Positions 46,134-54,800 of a stretch of DNA of 64,000 bases are shown piece by piece. How positions within the stretch are numbered: position 1 is the first letter of the stretch; each line of letters starts with the position of its first letter. The DNA is from Arthrobacter_M sp030063245 (lineage in GTDB: Bacteria > Actinomycetota > Actinomycetes > Actinomycetales > Micrococcaceae), in assembly GCF_051131705.1 (NCBI RefSeq), contig NZ_CP180316.1, positions 124,001 to 188,000 on the forward strand, written 5' to 3'. The notes under the pieces are model-generated. The model saw only the letters and a list, made by a program, of their open reading frames with translations. It made no database searches and was not told where the DNA came from. A program made the translations under genes and the position numbers.

Positions 46134-47437
46134 TTCATCCCCGCTTCCAGGAAGTCGACAAAGGTGACGTCCGGTGCGGCGACGCCGAAGGCCGCTGCGC
46201 GGAGCAGGGTCCGCTGGGCCCAGGCCTGATGTGGCTTCATCTCATTCATCTTGTTTCCGTAGGGCGAGGCTGCCGCGCCACCGCCGCTGTTGCCCACGAT
46301 CTCGCCGGCATCGAGAAACTCCTCATGACTAATCACGGAGAGCGCGTGCACCAGCGGCACGTGGCTTGGATGGATGACCGTTTTCCCGAGCAGACCGTTG
46401 GCCTGATCCAAGGCGATCTCGCGCATCAGCCCGTCCAGGTTTGCCACCAGAATGCGCTGCCGCAGCTCCACATCGTCGGACTCCGCGAACGGCGTGGCCC
46501 GCAGCAGTGGCCGGAGCAGCCTTTCGGTGTTGGCATAGTGTTCCCAAACAGGGCCGGAGATGACAAAACCGTCCTCCCGGCGGCCCAGCACATTGACAAT
46601 ATCGGCGATCATCGAGGCCACGACCTTGACGTCGTAAATGGTCAGGTCTCTCGATCTGCGCAGTCCGAACGCGCTGGACATGTCTGTCGCGCCAAGCCGG
46701 ACCGCCAGGATATCCTCGCGGTGCGCCTGCAGGACGGAGTGGATGTTCGCCAGCGCCGCGGAGCGGGTCTCGCGGTGGATCATCACAGGAGATTCCAATA
46801 TGGGCATGATCCGCAGCCGCCGCGCCGTCCCCGGTGCCCCTGTGTGTGTCGCCGGCAGTACTATTGCCTGCGCTTGGGCATGGACGGCGTGAACCCGGTG
46901 CAGCGCGTCCAGGAAATGTTGTGCCCGGCCCGTCTCGTTTTCAAATTTCGGGATGACGAAGCCAGCCAAAACGTCCAGGGACGGGCCGCAGCGCTGCGCC
47001 AGCCGCACCATCTGCTCCGGCGTGCGCACCCTAATGAAGAGCATCGGCCGGTCCGCCCCGGAAACCGCGTGCTCCGCCCCGGGACCCGCGTGCTCCGCCC
47101 CGGGGCCCGCGTGCTCCGCCCCGGGGCCCGAATGCTCCGGCGCACCAGCAGTGGAGTCCTGACGGAGGAGCTCCAAGGTGCGGACCACGTTGTCTTCGGC
47201 CGCGTCCACCACATTGTCCGCGATGGAGTCTTCGAGGCAAAGAACCATGCTCAGGCAGCCTCGGGCTGCCTGCTTCGCAACATCCTCGGCTAACTGCGGC
47301 CGGTCCGCCGGCGCGTAAAGGGTGGCGCCCAGCGCGACGGCCAGAAGGTTCGGGTCGGAATCCAGCGTCAGCGTCTGCGGTCGGGCAAAAAAGAGACGCG
47401 ACGCCTGACGTTCGCTGAGGAAATTAAAATGGTGCAT
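46130..47437 (-). CDS. HpcH/HpaI aldolase / citrate lyase beta (CitE-like) protein of the Ter operon
   Basis: 435-aa protein of the CitE-like TIM-barrel family: MVLCLEDSIADNVV (metal-binding acidic residues), LFIRVRTPEQMVRLA, RIMPILESPVMIHRET, AVRLGATDMSSAFGLRRSRD and LLGKTVIHPSHVP. CitE-like proteins cleave or form C-C bonds in CoA or keto-acid substrates. In Ter operons this family accompanies the PRTases and HAD phosphatase. Near residue 105, a Gly-Ala-Glu-His-rich in-frame repeat (AGPGAEH three times) has been inserted. Starts 6 bases after the upstream stop. Confidence 0.85.
   Translation of the reverse strand: MHHFNFLSERQASRLFFARPQTLTLDSDPNLLAVALGATLYAPADRPQLAEDVAKQAARGCLSMVLCLEDSIADNVVDAAEDNVVRTLELLRQDSTAGAPEHSGPGAEHAGPGAEHAGPGAEHAVSGADRPMLFIRVRTPEQMVRLAQRCGPSLDVLAGFVIPKFENETGRAQHFLDALHRVHAVHAQAQAIVLPATHTGAPGTARRLRIMPILESPVMIHRETRSAALANIHSVLQAHREDILAVRLGATDMSSAFGLRRSRDLTIYDVKVVASMIADIVNVLGRREDGFVISGPVWEHYANTERLLRPLLRATPFAESDDVELRQRILVANLDGLMREIALDQANGLLGKTVIHPSHVPLVHALSVISHEEFLDAGEIVGNSGGGAAASPYGNKMNEMKPHQAWAQRTLLRAAAFGVAAPDVTFVDFLEAGMN
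47067..47129 (+). repeat. 21-base tandem repeat, three copies, inside the CitE-like gene
   Basis: Units gcgtgctccgccccgggaccc, with one-base variation, start at 47067, 47088 and 47109. They are in frame and encode AGPGAEH-type repeats between conserved strands of the aldolase. Confidence 0.9.
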
Positions 47438-47443
47438 GAAGGG

Positions 47444-48196
47444 TTATCTGCCCCTGTTCCCTTGAAGGGTGACTCGGCGGGTCATGCTGAAACCGAATTC
47501 CTGCCAGATGTCCTGGTCAGTTATTCCGGCTGGTACCGGTTCGGCCCGCATTTCGAGCAGGTTATCCACCCGAAGCAAGGAGAGGATGAACATCCGGTTA
47601 CCGTCGCGCGGTGGCAAGGTGAAACTGGCGCCGTCGAAAATCTGCGCGCCCAGGGTCGCGGGTCCGCGGCCGATGAAGAGCGCGCGCCGCAGTTCCCGGA
47701 CGTGCCGCAGGGTTACCACGGCGTCCCGGCCCGCATAGCCGACCAGCGACCGGTTGCCGGAGGTTTCAACGGGGGTGCCGGCGAAGTGGCCATCGGCCGT
47801 AAGGGCACCCGTAATATGCGTGGAGCTTTCCCATGTTACGGCCGACGCCCCAGTGACGATGAGTGTTCCGATGGCGGACTGCCGGCCGTTGAGCCGGAGC
47901 ATGGGCACTTGGAGGTTCAGTTCCGTGACCTCACCGATGCCAGGGGCGGGAAAGGGCTGGGTTTGAACGGAGGTAGGCCGGCCGCCGGCAGGACGCGCGG
48001 GTACCGCGCGGCTGAGACTGAGGCCAGCGCCGCCGGAGGCGGCTGCCGGCAGGCTCTGGCCGGCAGCCGCCGTGCTCTGGTCAGCCGCCGTCGTGCTCTG
48101 GTCAGCCGGACTAAGCTGCACCGCAGCGGGCACGGCTTTGATCCGGCGCCGCAGGTACCCGATGTCCGTGCGGACGGGTGAAGATTTCGCTGGCAT
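47444..48196 (-). CDS. Uncharacterised 250-aa protein inside the Ter operon
   Basis: I do not recognise the family with confidence. The N-terminus MPAKSSPVRTDIGYLRRRIK is followed by a low-complexity Ala/Asp/Gln/Ser linker with short in-frame repeats (AADQST, AAAGQS; residues about 32-60). A globular beta-rich part follows from about residue 85 (GEVTELNLQVPMLRLN, RALFIGRGPATLGAQIFDGA). Its length and place between terD and the CitE-like gene suggest a Ter accessory protein; a remote TerD/C2-like fold is possible but unproven. Gaps to neighbours are only 3 and 6 bases, so it is certainly cotranscribed. Confidence 0.75.
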   Translation of the reverse strand: MPAKSSPVRTDIGYLRRRIKAVPAAVQLSPADQSTTAADQSTAAAGQSLPAAASGGAGLSLSRAVPARPAGGRPTSVQTQPFPAPGIGEVTELNLQVPMLRLNGRQSAIGTLIVTGASAVTWESSTHITGALTADGHFAGTPVETSGNRSLVGYAGRDAVVTLRHVRELRRALFIGRGPATLGAQIFDGASFTLPPRDGNRMFILSLLRVDNLLEMRAEPVPAGITDQDIWQEFGFSMTRRVTLQGNRGR

Positions 48197-48199
48197 CGG

Positions 48200-48751
48200 C
48201 TAGACGTCCACCCGGAAGTCTTTGGCCACGCCTGCCAGTCCGGTGGTGTAACCCTGGCCCAGCGCACGGAACTTCCAGTCTTCGCGGTGTCGGTAAAGTT
48301 CACCGAACATCATCGCGTTGATGTTGTCGTTGCTGCTGAGCGGGACCTCGAACCGGACCAGTTCGCGGTTCTCCACGGTGGCAACCCGGATATAGGCAGA
48401 GCGGACGGCGGAGAAGGTGCCGGGGCCCCGGACGTCGGGGTCCACATAAACGATGAAGGCGATCTTCGCGACCTCGGCCGGTACCAGGGCCAGATCGACG
48501 TCGATCTGTTCCTGATCGTCTTCGCCGGCGAAGCTGACCGATCCGTCCGCACTGACCAGTTGATTGAAAAACACGAGGTACTCCCCGGAAAGTGCACTGC
48601 CGGCATCATTGCACATGACCGCCATCGGTACGAGCTCCGCAACCGGCCCGCGGCTGGGGACGGTATCCCACCCGAGTCCGACCAGCACCTTGCTCAGCCC
48701 ACGGTTTTCCGCTGTGAGGGCCGCGTTGGCCCCGGGAACCAGGTTTGCCAC
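48200..48751 (-). CDS. TerD family protein (divergent paralogue)
   Basis: 183-aa TerD-type protein: LVGLGWDTVPSR, VFFNQLVSADGSVSFAGEDDQEQIDVDLALVPAEVAKIAFIVYVD and a GYTTGLAGVAKDFRVDV C-terminus. TerD proteins bind calcium through acidic loops and assemble at the membrane with TerC. This copy is the most diverged of the four and has lost parts of the usual GDN acidic loop. Translation starts at a GTG overlapping the previous stop by one base (taGtg). Confidence 0.88.
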   Translation of the reverse strand: MANLVPGANAALTAENRGLSKVLVGLGWDTVPSRGPVAELVPMAVMCNDAGSALSGEYLVFFNQLVSADGSVSFAGEDDQEQIDVDLALVPAEVAKIAFIVYVDPDVRGPGTFSAVRSAYIRVATVENRELVRFEVPLSSNDNINAMMFGELYRHREDWKFRALGQGYTTGLAGVAKDFRVDV

Positions 48752-49278
48752 TATTGACCGTCCAACCGCAGGGACGGCTCGGCGAACTTGTCGGCGAGGA
48801 ACCGGCCGTGCGTGGACAGCTCGGCGAAGGCACCGGTGCGGATCTGATTGAGCAGGTCCTTTATCGTCGCCTCCAGCGTGGTCAGCTGCTCAACAAAGAG
48901 TCCGGTGGCCCGGGAATGCTCCGCCCGGTCCGTGTCCGTCATGGCCAGATAGGCCCGGAGCGGGGTGGGGATGTAGTCGGAGATCATGGCGTCCAGCAGA
49001 ACCCGCTGCTCGGTGGACGCGTTCTGCGCGGCGACCACTTCTATCACGGTGCGAAGCAGATCATCAATCTGCCGCAGTTGGGAGGACAGCAATGGCGGCA
49101 GGACGGCCCCGGCGCGGCGGATATCCGTCCGCAACTGATCCAGTGAACGCGCCGTGCGAGCGTCGTCGGCCTCCACCTCGCTCTGCCGGCTCTCCGGAAC
49201 AACCCCCGCCGCCGCGGGAGGATTCTTGAAGAGAGAACCAACGAATTTCCCTATCACCGTTCCACCACCTGTTGTCAT
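48751..49278 (-). CDS. Uncharacterised helical protein in XpaC position beside TelA
   Basis: 175-aa predominantly helical protein without membrane segments (QLRTDIRRAGAVLPPLLSSQL, LYVEQL-type helices, AFAELSTHGRFLADKFAEP). In other bacteria an XpaC-like gene commonly pairs with telA; this gene directly follows telA with a 9-base gap, so it may be the functional equivalent, but sequence alone does not prove family membership. Overlaps the next terD by one base. Confidence 0.65.
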   Translation of the reverse strand: MTTGGGTVIGKFVGSLFKNPPAAAGVVPESRQSEVEADDARTARSLDQLRTDIRRAGAVLPPLLSSQLRQIDDLLRTVIEVVAAQNASTEQRVLLDAMISDYIPTPLRAYLAMTDTDRAEHSRATGLFVEQLTTLEATIKDLLNQIRTGAFAELSTHGRFLADKFAEPSLRLDGQ

Positions 49279-49287
49279 CCCCGCGGT

Positions 49288-50481
49288 TTAGCCCCTCTGG
49301 TTTTGCTGCGAGCGTTCCAGATAGGGTTTGGCCTTCTCTAGACCGGTCTCGAGAGCGGATACCGTGCCTTCCATGTTTTTGGCGGCTGTGGCCCGGAAGG
49401 TATCGATCGCGTCCATGGTGGCAAAGACGTTGTCGAATGCCTTTTGCAGTGTTTCCACGCTGACGCCGGAGCTGGAAGCCTGCTCATGGATCCGGACCGT
49501 CTGATCCTTGAGCATCTCGCTGGTCTTGAGGATCATGTTGTTGGTGGTGGTGTTGATCGCGTCGATCTGGTCCAGCACCATCTTCTGATTGGCCAAGGCC
49601 TGTGCGACGATGACGGCCGTGCGCAGCGCCGCAATGGTCGTGGTGCGGGCGCGGTCCACTCCCTTGATAAGTTCCAAGTTGTTCTTGCGGATCAGATCCA
49701 TCGCCAGATAACCCTGTACGGACACAGCGAGCTGAGTCAGGATGTCCTGGTGGCGTTGCCGGATCGGGAACAGCACGTCCGCCTCGAGCTTCTGAGCCTC
49801 CTCGATCTGACCCTTTGCGCGGGTGGCATCGATTTTTTCCACGCAGGCAGCATCGAGGGCCTTGGCAAACACCGCGTACTCGCTCAGCGACTGCATGGTT
49901 TCCCAGAGCTGGATCTTCTCGCCGGCCAACGCCGCATTGTCCTTGAGCAGCTCATCCTGGCCGGACATCAGGGCCTTGATGATATGGTCCAGCTGTGTCT
50001 GGGCTGACTCGTACTTCTGGAAGTACTTGGCCATTTTGTTTCCACCGGGGATGAAGCCGAGAATCTTTCGCCCCACGCTCAGATCGGCCTGATTAGGGGT
50101 CAGGTCCTCCACCGTGGAGCGCAGCTCACCAAGGGTGCCGGCGACTGCCACCTGCGCGTTGTTGCCGCTGCGCTTTGCCCCGGCGACTGAGGTGGAGGAG
50201 CGTTCCAGCATGCGGGTGGAGTACCCGCTGGACTGCGTCATCTCCGAACCAGCGAGCTTGGAGATGCCCTCCACTTTCGTGGTGAACTCGGGGCTGCGCG
50301 GGTCAAGTTCGGCAAGCTCGGAGACAAACTCCTTGGCCTGCCGATGGATTTCAACCTGGCGTTCCTGCGGCACTGGAACCATGCCCGGAGCGTCGTCGGG
50401 CTCAACAATGGCCGGCGCGTCCGGGGCGCGCAACACCAGTGCCGTGTCCATAGTGTCGGGGGGAGTCAACGGAGAAGTCAT
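49288..50481 (-). CDS. telA: TelA family toxic-anion resistance protein
   Basis: 397-aa all-helical coiled protein with the TelA core: SVGRKILGFIPGGNKMAKYF, YESAQTQLDHIIKALMSG, DNAALAGEKIQLWETMQSL, LFPIRQRHQDILTQLAVSVQ and RTAVIVAQALANQKMVLDQI. TelA proteins confer tellurite and other stress resistance by an unknown, possibly membrane-associated, scaffold role. Cytoplasmic by sequence. The start at 50481 lacks a clear ribosome site. Confidence 0.93.
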   Translation of the reverse strand: MTSPLTPPDTMDTALVLRAPDAPAIVEPDDAPGMVPVPQERQVEIHRQAKEFVSELAELDPRSPEFTTKVEGISKLAGSEMTQSSGYSTRMLERSSTSVAGAKRSGNNAQVAVAGTLGELRSTVEDLTPNQADLSVGRKILGFIPGGNKMAKYFQKYESAQTQLDHIIKALMSGQDELLKDNAALAGEKIQLWETMQSLSEYAVFAKALDAACVEKIDATRAKGQIEEAQKLEADVLFPIRQRHQDILTQLAVSVQGYLAMDLIRKNNLELIKGVDRARTTTIAALRTAVIVAQALANQKMVLDQIDAINTTTNNMILKTSEMLKDQTVRIHEQASSSGVSVETLQKAFDNVFATMDAIDTFRATAAKNMEGTVSALETGLEKAKPYLERSQQNQRG

Positions 50482-50581
50482 ATGTCTGGCCAGCCTGTTC
50501 TTCTGGTAGCTGCGGGGCCGTGCTCTGCCTTACCGGCAGCGGACAGCCCCGCGTGATTACAGCATGGGGTTAGGGCAAAAT

Positions 50582-51163
50582 CTAGCCCAGAACCACGCCA
50601 AAGTCATTGGCAATCCCGGCAAGGCCTGTGGCGTAGCCCTGCCCGACTGCCTTGAACTTCCAGTCCGAGCCGTTGCGGTAAATCTCGGCAAAGACCATGG
50701 AGGTCTCCGGAGCGGCGTCCTCGCTCAGATCGAAGCGGACGATTTCCTGATCGTTGCTCTGGTTCACAACGCGGCAGTAAGCACTTCGGACCTGGCCGAA
50801 GTTCTGCCGACGTTCCTCGGCCTTGTCGATCGAGACCACGATAACCACGCGCTCGACGTCGGCAGCCACCAGCGTCAGATCAATGGCTATCTGTTCGTCG
50901 TCGCCCGCTCCCTCGCCGGACCGGTTGTCTCCCTTGTGGATGACCGACCCGTCTTTGGCCTGCGGCTGATTGTAGAAGACGAAGTCATCGGAGGACCTGA
51001 CCTTCCCGTCCGCACCTACCAGCAACGCTGAGGCGTCCAGGTCAAAGGCCTCACCGCTGGTGGTGCGCGGGTCCCAGCCGAGCCCGACCACTGCCTGCGC
51101 TAGTCCGGGATCGGCTTTGGTCAGGGAAAGGTTGTTTCCTTTTTCAAGCGTCAGTCCTGCCAT
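50582..51163 (-). CDS. terD: TerD family protein
   Basis: 193-aa TerD protein with full acidic calcium-binding loops: GLGWDPRTTSGEAFDLDASA, FVFYNQPQAKDGSVIHKGDN, SGEGAGDDEQIAIDLTLV and a GYATGLAGIANDFG C-terminus. Very similar (about three quarters identical by eye) to the next upstream paralogue of the same length, from tandem duplication. Confidence 0.95.
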   Translation of the reverse strand: MAGLTLEKGNNLSLTKADPGLAQAVVGLGWDPRTTSGEAFDLDASALLVGADGKVRSSDDFVFYNQPQAKDGSVIHKGDNRSGEGAGDDEQIAIDLTLVAADVERVVIVVSIDKAEERRQNFGQVRSAYCRVVNQSNDQEIVRFDLSEDAAPETSMVFAEIYRNGSDWKFKAVGQGYATGLAGIANDFGVVLG

Positions 51164-51258
51164 GAGAACACTCCTATGGATAGATATTGCAGATTGCGGG
51201 GACTACAAGGTGCATGAATTATCGGTGGATGGGGGAGACCAGCGGATTGCCGGTCTCC

Positions 51259-51840
51259 TTAGTCCAGTGAAATCCCAAAATCGGTGGCTATGCCGCGAAG
51301 GCCGGTGGCATAGCCCTGGCCCACGGCCCGGAACTTCCACTCCGCACCATTGCGATAGATCTCCGCAAAGATCATGGAGGTTTCGGCAGCAGCATCTTCA
51401 CTGAGGTCGTAGCGGACGACCTCCTGATCCGAATCCTGGTTTACCACGCGGCAGAATGCGTCGCGCACCTGGCCGAAATTCTGCCGGCGCGCTTCGGCCT
51501 CGTCGATGGAGACGACAATGACAACCCGCTCCACATCCGCGGCGAGGATGCTCAGATCGATCAGGATCTGCTCGTCATCGCCTTCTCCCGCACCGGTGCG
51601 GTTGTCGCCCTGATGCACCACCGAGCCGTCCTTGGCCTGCAGCTGGTTGTAAAAGATGAAATCATCCTGCGAGCGGACCTTGCCGTTGGAACCGATCAGC
51701 AGCGCGGAGGCGTCCAGATCGAAGGCCTCACCGGCCGTGGTGCGGGGATCCCAACCCAGACCGACCATTGCCCGTTTCAGCCCGGGATCGGTCTTCGTCA
51801 GCGAGAGGTTACTGCCCTTGGAAAGAGTCAGGCCTGCCAT
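51259..51840 (-). CDS. terD: TerD family protein
   Basis: 193-aa TerD protein: SLTKTDPGLKRAMVGLGWDP, FIFYNQLQAKDGSVVHQGDN, TGAGEGDDEQILIDLSIL and YATGLRGIATDFG. Close tandem paralogue of the gene at 50582. Complete set of acidic residues for calcium binding. Cotranscribed with flanking Ter genes. Confidence 0.95.
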   Translation of the reverse strand: MAGLTLSKGSNLSLTKTDPGLKRAMVGLGWDPRTTAGEAFDLDASALLIGSNGKVRSQDDFIFYNQLQAKDGSVVHQGDNRTGAGEGDDEQILIDLSILAADVERVVIVVSIDEAEARRQNFGQVRDAFCRVVNQDSDQEVVRYDLSEDAAAETSMIFAEIYRNGAEWKFRAVGQGYATGLRGIATDFGISLD

Positions 51841-51867
51841 GATGAAAATTCCTTCCTGTTCAGACGT

Positions 51868-52458
51868 TTAGAGATAACGCGCCGCAGGGGCGACGAGGTC
51901 CTGGACCGTGCGGCCCTGGGCGCGCTCGCCGACCGCCTTGAACTGCCAGCCCGTGCCCTCCCGGGAAACCTTGGACATGATCATGGCGGTATGGGTGCCG
52001 GAATCGGTCAACTGGTACCGGGCTACCTCCGGAGAGCCGGCAGTGGAATCATCAACGAGACGACAGAACGCATTTTCCACCAGGTCGAAGGTCTGCTGGC
52101 TATAGCTGCTGATTACAAAGACGATTTGACTCACCGATGGTGAGACTTTAGACAGGTCCACCAGGATCGTCTCATCGTCCCCTTCGCCGGCGCCGGTGAG
52201 ATTATCACCGGTGTGCTGGGTGGAACCGTCCTTGCTGGCCAGCTGGTTGAACCAGACCACGTCAATGGCCTTGCCGGAGGCGTCAAAGAAGATGGCGGAG
52301 GCATCCAGATCGATTTCGGTTGCCTTGGCACGTCCAAAAATGCCGCGTTTAACCGGGGCCGCGGAGTCCCAGCCCAGTCCCATGCGGACCCTTGTCAGCG
52401 CGCCGCCGTCTTTTTTGGTCAGTGATAGCGACTGACCCTTCTGCAGGCTCAAACCCAT
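51868..52458 (-). CDS. TerD family protein (TerZ/TerE-like variant)
   Basis: 196-aa TerD-type protein: GLSLQKGQSLSLTKKDGGAL, EIDLDASAIFFDASGKAIDV, QLASKDGSTQHTGDN, LTGAGEGDDETILVDLSKV. The C-terminus differs from the other copies (FKAVGERAQGRTVQDLVAPA), so it may have a specialised role. The ATG follows 'gaggagactaaatc'. First soluble protein after TerC in the operon. Confidence 0.93.
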   Translation of the reverse strand: MGLSLQKGQSLSLTKKDGGALTRVRMGLGWDSAAPVKRGIFGRAKATEIDLDASAIFFDASGKAIDVVWFNQLASKDGSTQHTGDNLTGAGEGDDETILVDLSKVSPSVSQIVFVISSYSQQTFDLVENAFCRLVDDSTAGSPEVARYQLTDSGTHTAMIMSKVSREGTGWQFKAVGERAQGRTVQDLVAPAARYL

Positions 52459-52473
52459 GATTTAGTCTCCTCA

Positions 52474-53595
52474 TTAATTGCTTACGTGGACTTCTTTCAA
52501 GTTTTCCCGACCGGTCAGCCGCTTGTTCCGCCGGATGGAAGAAAGGAATGCGGCGAGGATGAAGACGACGCCGATCAACCCGGTGACGACTTCATTGATC
52601 TCCGTGCCGATCGTGATCAGTAAAATCACGGAGAGGGCGCCGATGGCCCAATGCGCTCCGTGGTCAAGGTAGACAAATTCATCCAGCGTGCCCTGCCGGA
52701 CCAAATATACGGTCAAGGAGCGCACGAAGATCGCGCCGATCAGGCCAAGGCCCAGTGCGATGATAATCGGGTCTGAGGTGATCGCGAACGCACCGATGAC
52801 GCCGTCGAAGGAAAACGAAGCGTCGATCACTTCGAGGTATAGGAAGAGCAGGAACGCAGCCCGGCCTATGGCCTTGCCGGCGCCGCCCTTGGGATGCGCG
52901 ATCTTCTCCGCTTTCGTGGCTACCTCTTCGGGATCGATCTCGCCGTCGTCGTCCTCGTCGTCGACCTCAAAAAGGGCGCCGAGCCCGGTGACCAGGAAGT
53001 ACGTGACCATGCCGAGGATGCCCGAGATCAGTACCTGACCCTGTTTGTCGCCGGCGAACTGGGCAGCGATGACCAGGCCAACGAGCCCGACGACGAGGGA
53101 GGCTCCGTTGAGCTTGCCGATCAAGGCCAGCGGCTTCTCCAGGAACGTCAGCCAGCGGATGTCACGATCCTCGAACATGAAATCAAGGAAGAGCATGAGC
53201 AGGAAGATCCCACCGAAGGCAGCGATCTGCGGGTGCGCGTCATGCAGCAGGTAGGCGTAGCTGCCGGGAGTGTGAATGTCGCCCTTCTGCAGCGCCAGAT
53301 CGATCGCTTCGATTGGGTTCAGCTTGGCCGTGACGCCGACGATCAGCAGTGGGAAGAGGATGCGCATACCGAGGACGGCGATCAGGATGCCGACGGTGAG
53401 GAAGATTTTCTGCCAGAAGTCGCTCATTTTCTCGAGGATGCGGGCATTGACCACCGCATTGTCGAAGCTGAGACTAATTTCCAGCACGCCGAGGATCGCG
53501 CACAAAACGACGGCGCTGGGGCCGCCGTATATGAAGGCGAGGATCAGTGCGGCGACCGTGATCACCATCGACCAGCCGAATGTCTTGACGAACAC
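52474..53595 (-). CDS. terC: TerC/DUF475 family integral membrane protein
   Basis: 373-aa protein with about 9 membrane segments. It carries the TerC signature acidic motifs LGVLEISLSFDNAVVNARI and YLEVIDASFSFDGVIGAFA, where the Asp and Glu are placed in the membrane for metal binding. DUF475/TerC proteins are proposed to anchor Ter complexes and move divalent metals such as manganese. A central Glu/Asp-rich loop (VDDEDDDGEIDPEE) is unusual. GTG start with AAGGAG 12 bases upstream. First gene of the 12-gene minus-strand run. Confidence 0.92.
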   Translation of the reverse strand: MFVKTFGWSMVITVAALILAFIYGGPSAVVLCAILGVLEISLSFDNAVVNARILEKMSDFWQKIFLTVGILIAVLGMRILFPLLIVGVTAKLNPIEAIDLALQKGDIHTPGSYAYLLHDAHPQIAAFGGIFLLMLFLDFMFEDRDIRWLTFLEKPLALIGKLNGASLVVGLVGLVIAAQFAGDKQGQVLISGILGMVTYFLVTGLGALFEVDDEDDDGEIDPEEVATKAEKIAHPKGGAGKAIGRAAFLLFLYLEVIDASFSFDGVIGAFAITSDPIIIALGLGLIGAIFVRSLTVYLVRQGTLDEFVYLDHGAHWAIGALSVILLITIGTEINEVVTGLIGVVFILAAFLSSIRRNKRLTGRENLKEVHVSN

Positions 53596-53840
53596 GCTTT
53601 GTCGGGGCTCCTTAGAGTGTTGAGTCTGTACCAGCGTGCCAGGCAGCTGGGGATGCTACTGTCCTAGGGCTAAACTCCCCCAGAATCCACCTACAACAGT
53701 AGCAATGCCGGAGCTCACAAGTACTGTTCGGGAGCCAGTTATTCCGCGGGCGGAATTCGTCTGGTCAGCTCTTCGGTGGCGGGGTGCCGAACTCGGCAAT
53801 CTGGGAGGAAGCGTTGCGGGCCAGTGCATGCTGAGCTGAA
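53596..53840. other. Intergenic region, presumed Ter operon promoter
   Basis: This 245-base region upstream of terC should hold the promoter of the whole Ter operon. I cannot name clear promoter hexamers or an operator palindrome. AAGGAG at about 53609-53614 on the minus strand is the terC ribosome site. Confidence 0.4.
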
Positions 53841-54712
53841 TTGAAAATTGGTGCGCGGCTCAAGGTTCGATCCGACCTTTGTGAACTGGGATGGAAACGG
53901 TGTGGGGAATTTTACGTGGATTACCAGAACAATCTGGATTCCAAAGCGCAAGCCAGGCTCGAAGCGCTGGCGGCTTGGGCGGAAGTGGCAGCCAGCCGGG
54001 ACATGCAGTCCCGAAGCTCGCCGATCTTCAGGCTATGTCAATTGCGAAAGCGCCGACATCGCCGGAGCCGACCGGCTGATGCTGGAGCCCTGGCTTCCTA
54101 CAATGCAATGGCTACTGAAGCAGGCAGCTTTTGGGTATTGCGGCCGCACCTTGAGCTTCCGGATGAGTTGGCCGCTCCATTGATATCGCCAACTCAAAGT
54201 ATTAAGCTGCCCGATGTCGCCTCCCTACAGTTGAAGCCAGTCGTGGAAGTCACTCCGGCGGAAGTCGTTGCGACCCATGCGGATCCGTCGATCGGTGCGG
54301 CCGCCGCGAAAGAAGCGTCGGTGACGCTTGTGGCCAAGATTAAGTCACCAGCTGGCGCTAAGGAGCCAAAATGGGAATCGGATGCTCGGGCGCAGGTGCG
54401 ATTGGCCGTCCGCCGCTTTGCGAAGCCTCTTCAAGATCTGGTGGCCAGAGATGCGAATGAAGGCGACACGCGCCTCCTGATCACGGACATGCTCTGCGAG
54501 AGACTTGGCTACGACAAATTCCGGGACCTAACGACGGAATACATGGTTAAGCAGGACTACTCGCCGGTTACGGTGTCCGAATCGACAAGCAACTTGTCGC
54601 CTTCATCGAGGTCAAACGCGTAAGCCAAAAACTAAATGAGAGTCATCTTCACCAAGTTCAAATGTATGCAGTCAACGAGGGCATCGGGTGCATACGATTT
54701 GCAAAGAGGTAA
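53841..54712 (+). pseudogene. Decayed HsdR_N-type restriction-endonuclease-like gene
   Basis: The frame from 53841 reads RRFAKPLQDLVARDANEGDT, LLITDMLCERLGYDKF and DLTTEYMVKQDY, then loses sense. The continuation YGVRIDKQLVAFIEVKR and LHQVQMYAVNEGIGCIRFAK lies in the next frame from 54569 and ends at a stop at 54710-54712. So a one-base indel occurred near 54560-54570, and the 3' part after GIGCI is also missing compared with the family. The first 300 bases switch among frames too. The nuclease Glu-x-Lys motif (IEVKR) is retained but cut off from the rest. Restriction-like domain proteins of this kind are often stand-alone and of unknown role. Confidence 0.75.
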
Positions 54713-54800
54713 AACGATACACCGGAATTACGACGACGGTTTAGACGTTGGCGGCTGAAATCGTCGATCCCAAGCTTTGATCAGAACCTGATTTCAGCGG

